Below, piece by piece: positions 5,506 to 5,623 of a stretch of 5,623 nt of DNA (positions are counted from its first letter, which is position 1; the number at the start of each line of letters is the position of its first letter). The notes under the pieces were generated by a model that had not been told where the DNA came from, ran no database searches, and worked only from the letters and a program-made list of their open reading frames with translations. Made by a program: the position numbers and the translations under genes. The stretch comes from Acidimicrobiia bacterium (GTDB lineage Bacteria; Actinomycetota; Acidimicrobiia; IMCC26256; JAENVU01): assembly GCA_025357995.1 (NCBI GenBank), contig JANYLF010000257.1, positions 1 to 5,623 on the forward strand, read 5' to 3'.

Positions 5506-5623
5506 CTACCGAGTCGGGGTGAACGCACAGGGCATGCGCTTGATGCCGTGAATGAACGAGCTCTGCAGGATCTCCGGTTCGGCGGTGATCTCGAGGTCCG
5601 GGAGGCGCTGGAACAGCTGCTCG
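5506..5623 (-). CDS. Cytochrome P450, C-terminal end (partial)
   Basis: Reading leftward from the window edge, 38 full codons precede a TAG stop at 5508-5506. The peptide begins EQLFQRLPDLEIT and ends SSFIHGIKRMPCAFTPTR, the typical last strand and tail of bacterial cytochrome P450s after the haem-binding Cys: the RLPDLE block, then the FI.GIKRMP turn seen in actinobacterial CYP125/CYP142-like and related steroid or lipid hydroxylases. The haem-binding motif and the rest lie outside the window, so subfamily and substrate cannot be stated. The gene reads in the same direction as the hydrolase, with 141 bp and a probable separate promoter between them. Confidence 0.8.
   Translation of the reverse strand, partial: EQLFQRLPDLEITAEPEILQSSFIHGIKRMPCAFTPTR

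Overview
The window is GC-rich, densely packed bacterial DNA. Strong G/C bias at third codon positions, frequent GTG starts (four of the five leftward genes whose starts are visible), weak or absent Shine-Dalgarno sequences, and the mix of families (PaaX-type regulator, membrane desaturase, P450) suggest a high-GC actinobacterium, possibly from an environmental lineage. This placement is inferred from composition and gene content; no taxonomic marker gene is present.

Layout: six genes read leftward (minus strand) and one reads rightward. Positions 26-2967 look like a three-gene leftward operon: a membrane fatty acid desaturase (2967 to 2017), then after 42 bp a family-2 nucleoside phosphorylase (1974 to 1267), whose stop overlaps by four bases the GTG start of a methylthioadenosine/S-adenosylhomocysteine-type deaminase (1270 to 26). 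Facing the desaturase is a PaaX-family regulator (about 2995 to 3771, plus strand), with under 30 bp between the two start codons. A good leftward promoter ends right at the desaturase ATG, so its mRNA is probably leaderless, and its -35 box covers the regulator's start codon. Converging on the regulator is a leftward pair: an alpha/beta hydrolase (5364 to 4666) followed after 10 bp by an endonuclease/exonuclease/phosphatase-fold protein (4655 to 3795). At the right edge (5623 to 5506) is the C-terminal tail of a cytochrome P450, which I read directly from the sequence.

How the genes may work together: the deaminase and phosphorylase fit consecutive steps of methylthioadenosine salvage by the deaminate-first route (methylthioadenosine to methylthioinosine to hypoxanthine plus methylthioribose-1-phosphate). 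The phosphorylase carries Asn, not Asp, at the purine-reading position, as expected for a 6-oxopurine substrate. The PaaX-type regulator is well placed to repress both itself and the desaturase operon. Since studied PaaX proteins respond to acyl-CoA thioesters, acyl-CoA control of a desaturase is a reasonable hypothesis. The hydrolase gene is preceded by a striking 24-bp near-perfect palindrome flanked by two CACGTG sites, which overlaps a plausible -35 box and resembles an IdeR/DtxR iron box.

No RNA genes, insertion sequences, CRISPR arrays or convincing rho-independent terminators were seen. I did not find a clearly new multi-gene defence or biosynthetic system. The most interesting points are the deaminase/phosphorylase pair, the compact divergent regulator/desaturase promoter and the 5411-5454 operator-like element.
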